From a virus, in IMG/VR virus record IMGVR_UViG_3300044701_000344, positions 1-39,023 of that record: 39,023 nt of DNA; one strand, 5' to 3'. The notes beneath the pieces were generated by a model that was given only the letters and a program-made list of their open reading frames with translations, was not told the origin of the DNA and searched no databases. Positions 18,801 to 25,115 of the stretch are shown in pieces (position 1 is the stretch's first letter; the number at the start of each line of letters is the position of its first letter). The position numbers and the translations under genes were made by a program.

Positions 18801-20699
18801 ACCAGCTTCATACTTATAGTCAATAATACGACCAATTGCACCTGAGTTTTTACCACGCACAACTTTACCTGGAATAATATCAGTATTCTCCGGGTTAGCT
18901 TGATCGATAAATCCAAAGTTACCATTAGATACATTTAGTTTGTATGTAGTTTGACCGTCAACAATAGGTGGAGCATCTAGAACACCGTCGGCTATAACAT
19001 CGAGCACAATATCAAACTTAGCACCAATTGCTTCGTCTGCAGAACTGTCAGGAACAATAAGAGGTTCAATATATTGTGCAACACGAGATTGATACAGTGT
19101 AGGTGGTGCTGTGTTTGTTAAGATGTACTGTACAACCAGTGTTTTAGCATATTCGATACCAGCAATTGTTTGTACACGCTGTGATCCAATAGCACGTTGC
19201 GCACTTACACTTGAATAATATCTTATACCTGACCAACGAGATAGATAGTTGGCGTTATTACCTAGTAATGCGTCTAAACTAACGCTGTCTAGAATATACT
19301 CAACATCTCGTTGACAGATTTCTTTGCTATAGCTGTCAGCAAAATCTGGGAACGTAGCGTCAATGTAGCCTGTAACTTCTTTGGCTACAAATTCTTTGTT
19401 AGCTAAAATCAGTGTCCTAGCATTTGTTCTACCAGCAATAGGACTAGTAATACCTGCTGTAGTAATCGTTGCTACACCTGCACCGTTGTTAAAGGTCATA
19501 GTCTGCTGATACGGACCTGGCTCAAATGGAGCAGCTTCGATTAGTTCTTCTGCTTTTCTAGCCGCAGCATTGATCGTACGGAAAGCATAACCTGGCGCAC
19601 GACCTTCCTTACCGTCAGGAGTAAATGTTTGCAGATCACTACCGCTAGTGCTCACATAAAGATTAACTTGACTAGAAGACGCAGCATTGTCTACATAAAG
19701 TTTAGTAGCAGCTTGCAGATCATCTGGACCGTTAGGAAGACCAGTACCTGCTAGTTCGCCCGGATGGTCGAATAGGTTAAGAGCACCAGTCATGTTATCG
19801 CCTTGACGGCGAACAGCACTCTTTCTTGGTATAGCAACATTGCTTAACCAGTTGCCCGTTAGACTTGGATCATATGCAGCGTCAGTAATAGTAAATGTTC
19901 CCGATCCTCCACTTAGGAGTATACGACCAGTACTGTTAATAGCGTCTGATTCACTGTTGTAGAAAGATAGTGTATTATTATCTACAATACGGATATAAAC
20001 TGAGCCTTCGTTGGTTACACCAAACGGCGCTGTTCCTGTGGTGCGGAAGATAAATTCAGCACCGTTAAATGCATCACTTAATCCGTGATTTGGAACAGTA
20101 AAGTTACCTAAACTAAGACCAGTTGCAGTTTTTGTATACTGTGATACTGTTGCTGGTTCGTCATCTAGACGTAAGCCGCCGCCTGCAACTTCTTTTTCTT
20201 GATAGCTTCTGTCAGCATAACTTTTATTAATAACAAGATCGCCAAGATCGTAGTTTGTACCATATACTGAGTTAAATGTGTCTACTGCACTTTGGCTAAC
20301 TGTTACACCAGCAATTGGTTGTGTAGCTGCGTTTAACGGCCCGCCCAGTGTTGGTTCCGGGTCATTGCTAACTCTAGAAACTAACTGGCGAACAATCAGT
20401 TTTCCGTCTACACTAAAGTCAAAACCTATAGTATCAATAGATCCATTTAGAGCGTTATCTGAAGCAAGCTCAAGCAGATTAATACCGCTACCGTCGGACT
20501 TCACAGCGGGTACTTTGTTTTCGTTACCTTCATAGGTGTCCGGAGTATCGCTTAGGTCAGTAAAATTGATCTGGCCGCCAATACCAAAAACAGCATACAA
20601 TTCTTGAAAGTTTTCGTTAACTTTACGGAAACTTTCGCGAATGCTATCGCCAGTGCCGTCATTACCTTCTACACCAATATCAACCTGTTGTCTTGCCAT
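12831..20699 (-). CDS. 2622-aa giant structural (fibre/baseplate) protein
   Basis: This is the largest gene here. It starts VDIGVEGNDGTGDSIRESF then KVNENFQELY, the gp10-type docking module. It then holds fibre linkers (LSDTPDTYEG; MTGALNLFDHPGE with AATKLYVDN; DAATKAYVDN). Two helical RDVEYILDSV / RDVGLTVDAL repeats follow the beta-rich AFRTINAAARKAEELI segment, and an IRVPANVSIKGDEFRRV turn suggests a right-handed beta-helix. The last roughly 120 residues (YYADLAENYLADGIYEPGTV...GVIEVVVGKH) match a C-terminal domain common in marine phage fibres. GGAG precedes ATG 20699, 11 bp after the IscA-like gene. Probably a major receptor-facing or baseplate-rim protein; enzymatic activity is not evident. 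Confidence 0.85.
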   Translation of the reverse strand: MARQQVDIGVEGNDGTGDSIRESFRKVNENFQELYAVFGIGGQINFTDLSDTPDTYEGNENKVPAVKSDGSGINLLELASDNALNGSIDTIGFDFSVDGKLIVRQLVSRVSNDPEPTLGGPLNAATQPIAGVTVSQSAVDTFNSVYGTNYDLGDLVINKSYADRSYQEKEVAGGGLRLDDEPATVSQYTKTATGLSLGNFTVPNHGLSDAFNGAEFIFRTTGTAPFGVTNEGSVYIRIVDNNTLSFYNSESDAINSTGRILLSGGSGTFTITDAAYDPSLTGNWLSNVAIPRKSAVRRQGDNMTGALNLFDHPGELAGTGLPNGPDDLQAATKLYVDNAASSSQVNLYVSTSGSDLQTFTPDGKEGRAPGYAFRTINAAARKAEELIEAAPFEPGPYQQTMTFNNGAGVATITTAGITSPIAGRTNARTLILANKEFVAKEVTGYIDATFPDFADSYSKEICQRDVEYILDSVSLDALLGNNANYLSRWSGIRYYSSVSAQRAIGSQRVQTIAGIEYAKTLVVQYILTNTAPPTLYQSRVAQYIEPLIVPDSSADEAIGAKFDIVLDVIADGVLDAPPIVDGQTTYKLNVSNGNFGFIDQANPENTDIIPGKVVRGKNSGAIGRIIDYKYEAGPRAVSLPTTDEIEVQLLEPFEFENGEELEYGNVVRETQITIRVESGIYEEDYPIRVPANVSIKGDEFRRVIVRPKLRVSQSRWANTFFYRDAEFDGLILGKSSIETIEAVSTADALRTAGTYTVDSFTSTGIGSGAEFEITVNGSGAVSAITVVGAGTNFVKDELITIDDSLLGAGGAANVVLRVTKVPNGIEYVNPLTGNVDGYFGYHYLLKPDQLRNTGAGYENIGKWETAALALIDNREFIQEQVANYVETTYPAIVGVYSRTKFARDVGLTVDALVKDLRNGGNEFSLEAQGEYYADAIETGTEVETVAGIQYIATIAKRIIRGLAPVTLYGVSPDFSFDDFNGDGDPAVWQSGITYRLGAVVKFNFAGTDRYYTPTKEHISGSVFNVGEINEYWREIDGPQTVLQNLIDTVAFAFNVDYNPPLRNDEMDAFLMNDATILRNLTVQGHGGFMLVLDPEGQVLTKSPYIQTGSSFSRSRNRQVFSGGLFVDAFVGNSAVQVSDRVDGSPFRLSIQSLPGQGLFIRRPQTPCAFYIDGRRFQVNAVTQYDPDFGTAELILDPSSNAGQGFTGVTSLLSTGVDLDDFSSPIPLTLQTAGNRSILGNDFTQVNDLGYGLVAVNGALSEMVSMFTYYCHVSYYAKNGAEIRSLTGSSCYGEFGLVAEGSDPNEIPDSIQLVEDMTQPAKTFAADVVLYLTGPVVLQAGDVVTQASTGATGTVSANTSQADAGGTGSIVVYLTNTANAFDTTNQISITGPITGDSTVTSLGANSVPVRVDSTGFGNARQNLYLHVYDMKDAPSNRSEFDIYHPLRPAFARYEVANVEVIDHIVGGYENVGTDIAYTFVGGPDATGSDAGAIFRIKKTITDGYSVDIINGGTGYGWNDSFVVSGALLGGQDGVNDCTILVDEIDDDDSTDGAGIITQASASGTIFIENTTPMFSGTVYKLNFSTSDAQFSDTGLLEAVPFGILIQYRRNQTHIISDLARPDILTIRPSTAVIFDENPGFVYRSISFLTSNSIGTELPNDTLQTGFDSGYDYIRLIVDSSKAQETDLAGSGTTKGGTAGDVRIALLPVADSNEIFRLNNNTNTPEANRPLGWTVETLKTPPIITWQGKKHYVFNYRGVRTIATVETEVPAAEDNEYAIVDIAEVGEEINYPATATGLASPVVLGSEVVTLRAGLKAGATGDVTVNISTCRATGHDFLDIGTGGFNASNYPNVIFGEPADKNDANEVDERGKGRVFYVSTDQNGVFRVGRFFSVDQGTGTVTFSASIALSDVDGLGFKRGVVVTEFSTDTAMTDNASDTVPTELAVRGYVNRRLGYDSNGNPVANKIGPGVLAPNGSVPMTDDLNAAGNTITNLRAPATDSDAATKAYVDNASAGLDELQDLRSIEYNQYDEGQFIVATGYKKLIISAGSVVGGPFVRGQTITGSITGATGQIVDVKTSTGLEGNIVEITYTPLTGEFSDGKPAGLSPDPDVVTVLGGAEGLVVDGPVDEWANGVANPASDIVITTNREVTVVGSAVTDRYTTLNFQLKTNSIVNSDVSASANISQSKLNLNSAGTRANATAISQADLGVAAFDPQVFTTTNGWVTIDNGQLPLRKIQRIQDGNVLGNWSGDSSDNDIDQIPFSTVIQEGGGLADVDFGAGTVISAVSDPGFALIKTGEGTYGISNVTTTGEVNSIVKTRANGSIQANSLILGGDSNYEILALDTTTVVFKTPAQGEILRAVGGSGGASPTYPTVQIPGSVNIDGTGVTQSILQSTSTLAGESRLGVDWIFSSFIEAPGERGAASTGIAIGAGTGVTTAGQVAIVTADSGTSSSVAPFVFSSTGARPDINNRYDIGTASFKYANIYATTFRGTATEAYYADLAENYLADGIYEPGTVLVFGGAEEVTVSTEKDTHRVAGVVSTNPAHLMNSHLKGENVAAIALQGRVPCKVIGKVSKGDLLVASAVPGYAMVNNTPSVGTVIGKALEDKLNTERGVIEVVVGKH

Positions 20700-20710
20700 C
20701 TATTACTCCA

Positions 20711-21076
20711 TTATTCCATAAAATGTGGAATTGTATCCATATCAAAATTTACACTAACTCCGCAGCCACAACTTGACTTTGCGTTAGGGTTTCTTATTTC
20801 AAAGTTTGAACCTACTAGACTTTTTATATAGTCAACTTCGGTTCCGATCAAAAACATAAGACTGTGTGCGCCAACTACAAAACGTCCAGCATGGTCTGTG
20901 TGAACTATTTCGTCGCCTGGTTCTAAATCTGAAGGGTGTACTACTGTACCCCAGTCATACTCAAAGCCTGCACAGCCGCCGCCACGTATGTTTAGACTGA
21001 TTGCATAACAGTTGTTTTCTTTACACAGTAGGTCTATCTGGTGTTTGGCAGATTCTGTGAGAGTGCAAATGCTCAT
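20711..21076 (-). CDS. IscA/HesB-type Fe-S cluster carrier
   Basis: This 121-residue protein has the three A-type carrier cysteines: C35 in GGGCAGFEY, and C103 and C105 in SSCGCGVSVNF. Length and order fit IscA/ErpA/HesB, which bind iron or a [2Fe-2S]/[4Fe-4S] cluster and pass it to target proteins. It is driven by its own late-type box and lies 11 bp upstream of the giant structural gene, so it is expressed with virion genes. It could mature a phage or host Fe-S enzyme, or help load metal into tail proteins; the latter is speculation. Family call secure, target unknown. Confidence 0.9.
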   Translation of the reverse strand: MSICTLTESAKHQIDLLCKENNCYAISLNIRGGGCAGFEYDWGTVVHPSDLEPGDEIVHTDHAGRFVVGAHSLMFLIGTEVDYIKSLVGSNFEIRNPNAKSSCGCGVSVNFDMDTIPHFME

Positions 21077-21093
21077 GATTTTACCTTTCCTTA

Positions 21094-21120
21094 TTGATAT
21101 TTATCGTATGATTTTATAAT
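21094..21120 (+). promoter_or_regulatory. possible sigma70-type promoter for the zinc-ribbon gene
   Basis: TATAAT at 21115-21120 with TTGATA 15 nt upstream (21094-21099) on the plus strand. The spacer is short, and the region also carries the divergent late box. The start would fall about 12 nt before ATG 21139. Confidence 0.4.
21098..21106 (-). promoter_or_regulatory. late-type promoter box for IscA-like and giant structural genes
   Basis: CGATAAATA on the minus strand, about 21 nt before ATG 21076. It is the only late box seen upstream of the 20711-21076, 12831-20699, 12676-12831 and 8934-12695 run. Confidence 0.6.
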
Positions 21121-21138
21121 CTTAATGTAAATATATGT

Positions 21139-21426
21139 ATGTTCATTCGAGAATATACAGAGCAAACACGGCACACTAGAACCAGCAAGTTGGGCGCGGC
21201 ACACGAATATTTGAGATCTAAAACATTTGCAGTGTTTCGTTGCGACAGTTGCGATACAGAATTTTCTAGACCTAGAGGAAGCATGGATCCAAAGCGTCTA
21301 AGCAACAATTATTTTCATGTGTGTGAAAATTGCGATGCCAAACGCTTTGCCCAAAAAAAAGGTGTAGAACGCAAGCAGGTCTGGAATTTACATGCTAGTA
21401 GTAGTATACCTATTTCAAAGTTATAA
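21139..21426 (+). CDS. small zinc-ribbon-like protein
   Basis: This 95-residue basic protein has two CxxC pairs, C35/C38 in RCDSC and C62/C65 in HVCENC, separated by RPRGSMDPKRLSNNYF, followed by a lysine-rich segment and VWNLHASSSIPISKL. The spacing suggests a zinc ribbon or treble-clef nucleic-acid-binding fold, possibly related to HNH-type proteins, but no catalytic HNH triad is clear. It is the first of two plus-strand genes in a mostly minus-strand region. No Shine-Dalgarno is visible. Function unknown. Confidence 0.7.
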   Translation: MFIREYTEQTRHTRTSKLGAAHEYLRSKTFAVFRCDSCDTEFSRPRGSMDPKRLSNNYFHVCENCDAKRFAQKKGVERKQVWNLHASSSIPISKL

Positions 21427-21444
21427 ATTTTTTTGCAAATAGTC

Positions 21445-21452
21445 TATAAATA
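21445..21452 (+). promoter_or_regulatory. late promoter, perfect T4 consensus
   Basis: TATAAATA on the plus strand, 21 nt before ATG 21474, with AAAAGGAG as the ribosome site in between. Confidence 0.75.
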
Positions 21453-21473
21453 AATTTCTAAAAGGAGAACCCA

Positions 21474-21770
21474 ATGTTTTCATGGATTAAAAACTTATTC
21501 AGTAAAAAGACTGAACCTTTACTGCTAACTGATCCCATCAAACACGAAGATGAAGTTAAAGTAACTGAAAGTCTGCCTGAACCTACCCCTATTAAACCTA
21601 AAACAGAAAAGCCTAAAAAGAAAAAAGCACCAACTAAAAAAGTTGATGCTGTTGATTTTGATTTAATGAGTAAAACACAACTTCTTGCAGAAGCTAAAAG
21701 CCGTGGTGTAAAAGCCAATGCCAGTCTAAAGCGAGAAGAACTGTTAGAAAGACTTAAGACCTCGAATTAA
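21474..21770 (+). CDS. SAP-like (helix-hinge-helix) small protein
   Basis: This 98-residue protein has an amphipathic start (MFSWIKNLFSKK) and a long Lys/Pro/Glu-rich linker (about 15-58). Its C-terminal helix-extension-helix (MSKTQLLAEAKSRGV then SLKREELLERL) resembles SAP or Rho-N-like nucleic-acid-binding motifs. The strong AAGGAG site and perfect late box make it a clear late gene. It may bind DNA or RNA, or link to the membrane by its N-terminus. It ends by overlapping the convergent gene by 17 bp and is followed by a terminator. Confidence 0.75.
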   Translation: MFSWIKNLFSKKTEPLLLTDPIKHEDEVKVTESLPEPTPIKPKTEKPKKKKAPTKKVDAVDFDLMSKTQLLAEAKSRGVKANASLKREELLERLKTSN

Positions 21771-22041
21771 CTTGGTTAACAAGTTGCTCAATAGTACGTT
21801 CTTGACGAGCCTGCTTTCTCTCTAAAACAGTGAAAGCGGCTCGTGTTTTTTTGAGCTGTTCTTCTAAACTGCGAACATATTCAAGTGTAGGGATCTCTCG
21901 ATTAGAACCGTCTTCAGCAACCATAGTAAAACGATCGACACCTTGCGCACGTAGCCCACCTGCTACACGGTTAGGGTTTTTGTTAGACTGCGATTGGGCT
22001 GGTTGCGAACTTCTGCCATACATCTTGTTTAGATAGGTCAT
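21754..22041 (-). CDS. coiled-coil protein of unknown function
   Basis: ATG 22041 (95 aa) is preferred over a longer frame to 22083, because GGAG lies just upstream. The N-terminal half is polar (MTYLNKMYGRSSQPAQSQS), followed by GGLRAQGVDRFTMVAEDG. A coiled coil runs from about 55 to 92 (VRSLEEQLKKTRAAFTVLER, then heptads). The start lies 59 bp inside the end of the UvdE gene, with a CATAAATA late-type box there. The structure suggests a scaffold or tail-associated small protein; no family is recognised. Confidence 0.65.
   Translation of the reverse strand: MTYLNKMYGRSSQPAQSQSNKNPNRVAGGLRAQGVDRFTMVAEDGSNREIPTLEYVRSLEEQLKKTRAAFTVLERKQARQERTIEQLVNQVNSRS
21806..21852 (+). terminator. strong intrinsic terminator for the plus-strand pair
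   Basis: CGAGCC-t-GCTTTC (21806-21818) pairs with GAAAGCGGCTCG (21832-21843) in a 12-bp stem with one bulge, followed by TGTTTTTTT. It lies 36 bp past the stop of the 98-aa gene, inside the opposing coiled-coil gene. Confidence 0.75.
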
Positions 22042-23065
22042 TATTTTTCTCCGTAAAGTATTTATGTAGAGCAATACTAGCAAGATTTTTACATTTTGAC
22101 TCTACCATAATATCAGCCCATTCCCAATGACTCTGTGCCCAGTCGTTAACAGCATCATTCCACATGTAATCGCTGTGCGCTCTTAGTTTGGCTTTTTTGT
22201 ATCCTGTTCCCAATAATACTTGATAATCGGGTCGTAGTGTGCTAGCATGGCCCGATAGTACATCCTCACGGCTAACGCTGTAATGCATAGCAGGGCGCTC
22301 ACCCCGCCAGCTATCAATAATAGTTCTAATACGGTCGTCTGATGGTTCAATGTATTCTCCTGTTTTCACCCAGTGGTGATGAATGTCTAGCACCAAAGCG
22401 AGATCGTCTGCAAGCTCAAGACTTGCTTCGAGTCCCCAGCTGTTTTCGTCGTTTTCGATAGTAATACAGTTTCTTGCTTCTGGCGAGAGGCGTTTAAGCG
22501 CACGTTTAATACCGGCTGGACCTTGGCGGCCTGAGATGTGGACGTTGCACTTAAAGTCTTGAAACTTGATGCCGTACCCCATCCACCTGATACAATCGAC
22601 ATGATACTCAAACTCCTCTATACTACGCTCAACAATGTCTGGGTTATCGCTAGCAAGCACAGTAAACTGACCAGGATGCATACTGACTCTAACATCAAGG
22701 CTACGTGCAAGCTCGCCAACCTTTGCGAAATTTCTTTCACAATAGCTAATTACATCAGGTTTACGCCAATAATAACTCCAAGTAGGCTCAGTGTAAACAG
22801 GAAGTACATCACTGCCCAATCGAACCATTCGTAGTTCATTTGGCAAACTTCCTACATAGTCAATCAAGTTGTAATATGATTGAATGTTATGTTCCATGAT
22901 TTCCCAGAGACGCTGTTCTGCTACATCACGAGATTGACGATTAAGCCATTGTACTGTTGTTGAACGAGTATTTACTGGCCGTTGAATTTCCTCCAGCAGT
23001 TTTTTCTTCTGCGTTTGGTCAGGGTGCATATATTTGCAGGCAAAGCCGATACGTTTTTGTGTCAT
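21983..23065 (-). CDS. uvdE: UV-damage endonuclease, UvdE/UVDE family
   Basis: This 360-residue TIM-barrel-type protein has the family motifs: IGFACKYM at the start, HPGQF at 130-134, H176 in NVHISG, ENDEN at 204-208, DIHHHW at 227-232, HYSVS at 261-265 and HSDYMW at 297-302. UvdE nicks DNA 5' of UV photoproducts and other lesions using a metal cluster held by these His/Glu/Asp residues. A host-type promoter lies so close that the mRNA may begin at or near the ATG, and no Shine-Dalgarno is seen. It protects the genome in sunlit water. Product call is secure; leaderless translation is inferred. Confidence 0.92.
   Translation of the reverse strand: MTQKRIGFACKYMHPDQTQKKKLLEEIQRPVNTRSTTVQWLNRQSRDVAEQRLWEIMEHNIQSYYNLIDYVGSLPNELRMVRLGSDVLPVYTEPTWSYYWRKPDVISYCERNFAKVGELARSLDVRVSMHPGQFTVLASDNPDIVERSIEEFEYHVDCIRWMGYGIKFQDFKCNVHISGRQGPAGIKRALKRLSPEARNCITIENDENSWGLEASLELADDLALVLDIHHHWVKTGEYIEPSDDRIRTIIDSWRGERPAMHYSVSREDVLSGHASTLRPDYQVLLGTGYKKAKLRAHSDYMWNDAVNDWAQSHWEWADIMVESKCKNLASIALHKYFTEKNNDLSKQDVWQKFATSPIAV
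22059..22066 (-). promoter_or_regulatory. late-type promoter box
   Basis: CATAAATA on the minus strand, 17 nt before ATG 22041 and inside the uvdE coding region. Confidence 0.5.
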
Positions 23066-23071
23066 GTGTTA

Positions 23072-23099
23072 AGTATATACTCTTATTTCCAGTTGTCAA
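23072..23099 (-). promoter_or_regulatory. sigma70-type promoter for uvdE
   Basis: TTGACA (23099-23094), 16-nt spacer, TATACT (23077-23072) on the minus strand. It overlaps the end of the glycosyltransferase gene, and the -10 box is 6 nt from ATG 23065. Confidence 0.65.
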
Positions 23100-23910
23100 C
23101 CACCCAAGGGTCTTTACAGTTGTGAGGATTAGGATCGCCGTGGAATACTGCTACATTTGTAGTGTCTTTGATTATAGGGTTGCCAGGAGTCAAAAAGTCT
23201 CGTTGTCCTCTAGGTTTGTTATCAACACGTGGTTTTCCCCTCATTTCCCACTTGTAACTTTGTATCCATTCATCAGGCCAGTATTCAAAATCGTTTTTGA
23301 TACAGTGACGAATCCAATCTTGATCGCCAAAGTGACGTTTACTTATACCTTTAGGATCTTTTATAAAATCGTTGTACACATGGCTGTGTTGTCCTGTGTT
23401 TAATCTAAAAACTGAACTGTTAAACTTATCATAGTTTTTGATTGCATATCTATTGAAGTCTCTTATGATGCAAAATTTTTCAGGTTTGTAAGTAAAAAGA
23501 CTGTCGATATTTCTAAAAATAACAATATCAAGATCAAGAAAAAGCAGTGTGCCTCTTAATCCGAGTTTAGGATTAAAAAACATAGGTTTGAACCACCATC
23601 CAGTAACTGGCAGACCGGGTAAAGGTTCTATTCGTATGTGTGGATCAATGCCTTTACTGTTTTCAGTAAAGCATACAAACTCATAGGTTATAGTAAGATT
23701 ACGTTTGACCATGTTATAGAGTCTGTTTACATATTCTGCACTATACTTGTCGCCGTATTTCAGACAAACCACATAGTTTTTATTTGTAGATTGCTTATAG
23801 GCTTCTAAGTATCCTCTTACATAGTCAGTTCGCTCAACAGTAGAAAGGCTCTGTTTTTCTAGAGCCTTTCTTGCTTTTCTTTCATCCTTAGTTTCAGACC
23901 AAGTTTTCAT
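23083..23910 (-). CDS. GT-A-type glycosyltransferase-like protein
   Basis: This 275-residue protein has a charged 27-residue N-terminus, a Rossmann-like start (NYVVCLKYGDKY), the metal-binding DxD in FLDLDIVIF (D126, D128), and a conserved end VFHGDPNPHNC (H257). This is the layout of GT-A fold glycosyltransferases (GT8-like), which use a nucleotide sugar. Targets could be phage DNA bases, capsid proteins or host surface glycans. It follows QueD with stop and start adjacent (TAA then ATG), so both are expressed together. Donor and acceptor unknown. Confidence 0.7.
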   Translation of the reverse strand: MKTWSETKDERKARKALEKQSLSTVERTDYVRGYLEAYKQSTNKNYVVCLKYGDKYSAEYVNRLYNMVKRNLTITYEFVCFTENSKGIDPHIRIEPLPGLPVTGWWFKPMFFNPKLGLRGTLLFLDLDIVIFRNIDSLFTYKPEKFCIIRDFNRYAIKNYDKFNSSVFRLNTGQHSHVYNDFIKDPKGISKRHFGDQDWIRHCIKNDFEYWPDEWIQSYKWEMRGKPRVDNKPRGQRDFLTPGNPIIKDTTNVAVFHGDPNPHNCKDPWVVDNWK

Positions 23911-24408
23911 TTAGCCTTCGTATATAGCACTGTTAGCATCGTGCTCAAATACTTCGGCACTCACTAGTCTTACACTGCCTTCTACTGGATAGCGACTGTG
24001 TTTGTTTTGTTTCATTTCTTCAAGAAGCTCTGTCATTTTGTCATAGCACATTTTAGCAAACATTTCACAGCCTACGCCTTCTGCAATACGTAGATCAACT
24101 ATGCCTTGATTGTTATAGCCACCAGTAAGGTCATTTAGACGTTCAAATGTAGCACGTTCTGGATCATCTGCTGCGATAACCAGTGTGTGATCGAACATGT
24201 ACTCTGTCCACTCTTTAAACATTTTAAGTCCGCCAAAGTCCATAACCCAGTTACGGCTGTCCAGTGTATCACTTTCAAAAATTAGTTTAATACCTATACT
24301 ATAACCATGCAGCAAACTACAGTGCGAGTGTGTAGCACGCCATTGTCTAAAGCAGCAACTTAACCCACGATCGTTGCCATAAGTTTTTGTTGAATAAAAT
24401 TTTGCCAT
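23911..24408 (-). CDS. queD: QueD-like 6-carboxy-tetrahydropterin synthase
   Basis: This 165-residue protein belongs to the PTPS/QueD family: HSHC at 27-30, LHGYSI at 33-38, VMDFGGLK at 55-62, FDHTLV at 72-77, EGVGCEMFAKMCY at 110-122 and AEVFEHDANSAIY near the end. QueD converts dihydroneopterin triphosphate toward preQ0, used for queuosine in tRNA or deazaguanine in phage DNA. C30 is the likely catalytic cysteine. The usual zinc HGH is HGY here (Y36), as in some divergent members. AAAGGAG precedes ATG 24408. No other preQ0 gene is in the window. Confidence 0.85.
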   Translation of the reverse strand: MAKFYSTKTYGNDRGLSCCFRQWRATHSHCSLLHGYSIGIKLIFESDTLDSRNWVMDFGGLKMFKEWTEYMFDHTLVIAADDPERATFERLNDLTGGYNNQGIVDLRIAEGVGCEMFAKMCYDKMTELLEEMKQNKHSRYPVEGSVRLVSAEVFEHDANSAIYEG

Positions 24409-24490
24409 CTCTAGTCTCCTTTGTAAGTAGCAAGTTTGATGACACGCAGAATATTTAGAGTGGGATGAGCGTCTTAGACCACTTCGTTGT

Positions 24491-24508
24491 ATACTATACT
24501 ATACTATA
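24491..24508. repeat. short tandem repeat (ACTAT) at a promoter
   Basis: About three and a half copies of a 5-bp unit overlap the -10 region of the promoter of the queD unit and the stop codon of the upstream gene. Copy number could change the -35/-10 geometry. Confidence 0.5.
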
Positions 24509-24524
24509 TTACTTATCTTGTCAA
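24496..24524 (-). promoter_or_regulatory. sigma70-type promoter for queD and the glycosyltransferase
   Basis: TTGACA (24524-24519), 17-nt spacer, TAGTAT (24501-24496) on the minus strand; other -10-like hexamers arise from the ACTAT repeat. The leader to ATG 24408 would be about 80 nt. Confidence 0.6.
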
Positions 24525-25068
24525 CTGCAACATTAGATTTTTTCCAACTATCAGGAATAACCCATTCATCTGTTTGACAGATTTTGAACTGTGTGTTAGG
24601 AAAACATTCAAACACTTTTGCTATCTGATATATCCAATACCTAGGATCAACTGCTCTAGCGTTACTGTTTTTATAGTTAATAGTATCTTTGTAAACGTTA
24701 TTTGTAAACCCTGTAGTGCTGTATAAATCAAAACCTAGCAGTAATACACTATTTGCAATACTTGCAGCAAGAAGCACTGCGTATGGGCCGCTGCCCCAGT
24801 TGAACGGATCATCTGCTTTGTATGCTCCTTTGTAAGGAAGCGCAGGTACACTGTAAACTTTAAATCTGTCAGCCCAATCTGATCTAGTATAAACTACTCT
24901 ATCTATATCTGCACCTGCTGCTTGAGCTTCTTTTACCATACTTCTATCAACACACACTAGATATTCTGTATAGTAATCTCTAAAAATAGCATTACAGCCT
25001 ATCTTAGGTCCGGCTAATTTATTAAGATTTATACTTTTTCTAGATTCGCCGTTGCCTATCACTATCAT
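24499..25068 (-). CDS. putative glycan-related transferase (sialyltransferase/DUF115-like)
   Basis: I use ATG 25068 (189 aa); a longer TTG frame would reach the divergent gene. The N-terminus MIVIGNGESRKSINL with a GCNAIF turn, then LVCVDR, GSGPYAVLLAASIA (near 107-120) and LLLGFDLYS, resembles GT42-like or DUF115/MptE-like proteins that bind nucleotide-activated substrates. No Shine-Dalgarno is seen. It lies next to the glycosyltransferase/QueD pair, suggesting a surface-glycan or modification cassette. The similarity is from motif order only, so the function is tentative. Confidence 0.5.
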   Translation of the reverse strand: MIVIGNGESRKSINLNKLAGPKIGCNAIFRDYYTEYLVCVDRSMVKEAQAAGADIDRVVYTRSDWADRFKVYSVPALPYKGAYKADDPFNWGSGPYAVLLAASIANSVLLLGFDLYSTTGFTNNVYKDTINYKNSNARAVDPRYWIYQIAKVFECFPNTQFKICQTDEWVIPDSWKKSNVAVDKISNIV

Positions 25069-25075
25069 ACTGATA

Positions 25076-25093
25076 TTTACATAAATATGTAAA
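25076..25093. promoter_or_regulatory. palindrome in divergent intergenic region
   Basis: TTTACATA-AA-TATGTAAA: perfect 8-bp arms around 2 bp, between the divergent genes at 25068 and 25116. The late box CATAAATA lies in its centre, so it may be an operator or a symmetric promoter element. Confidence 0.4.
25080..25087 (+). promoter_or_regulatory. late-type promoter box for the 1637-aa fibre
   Basis: CATAAATA on the plus strand, 28 nt before ATG 25116, with TTAGGAAC as ribosome site. Confidence 0.55.
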
Positions 25094-25115
25094 ACAACCT
25101 TACTTAGGAACAAAA

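Noticed and set aside
22957-23403. 148-aa plus-strand frame
   Set aside because: Antisense to both UvdE and the glycosyltransferase, which have clear family motifs.
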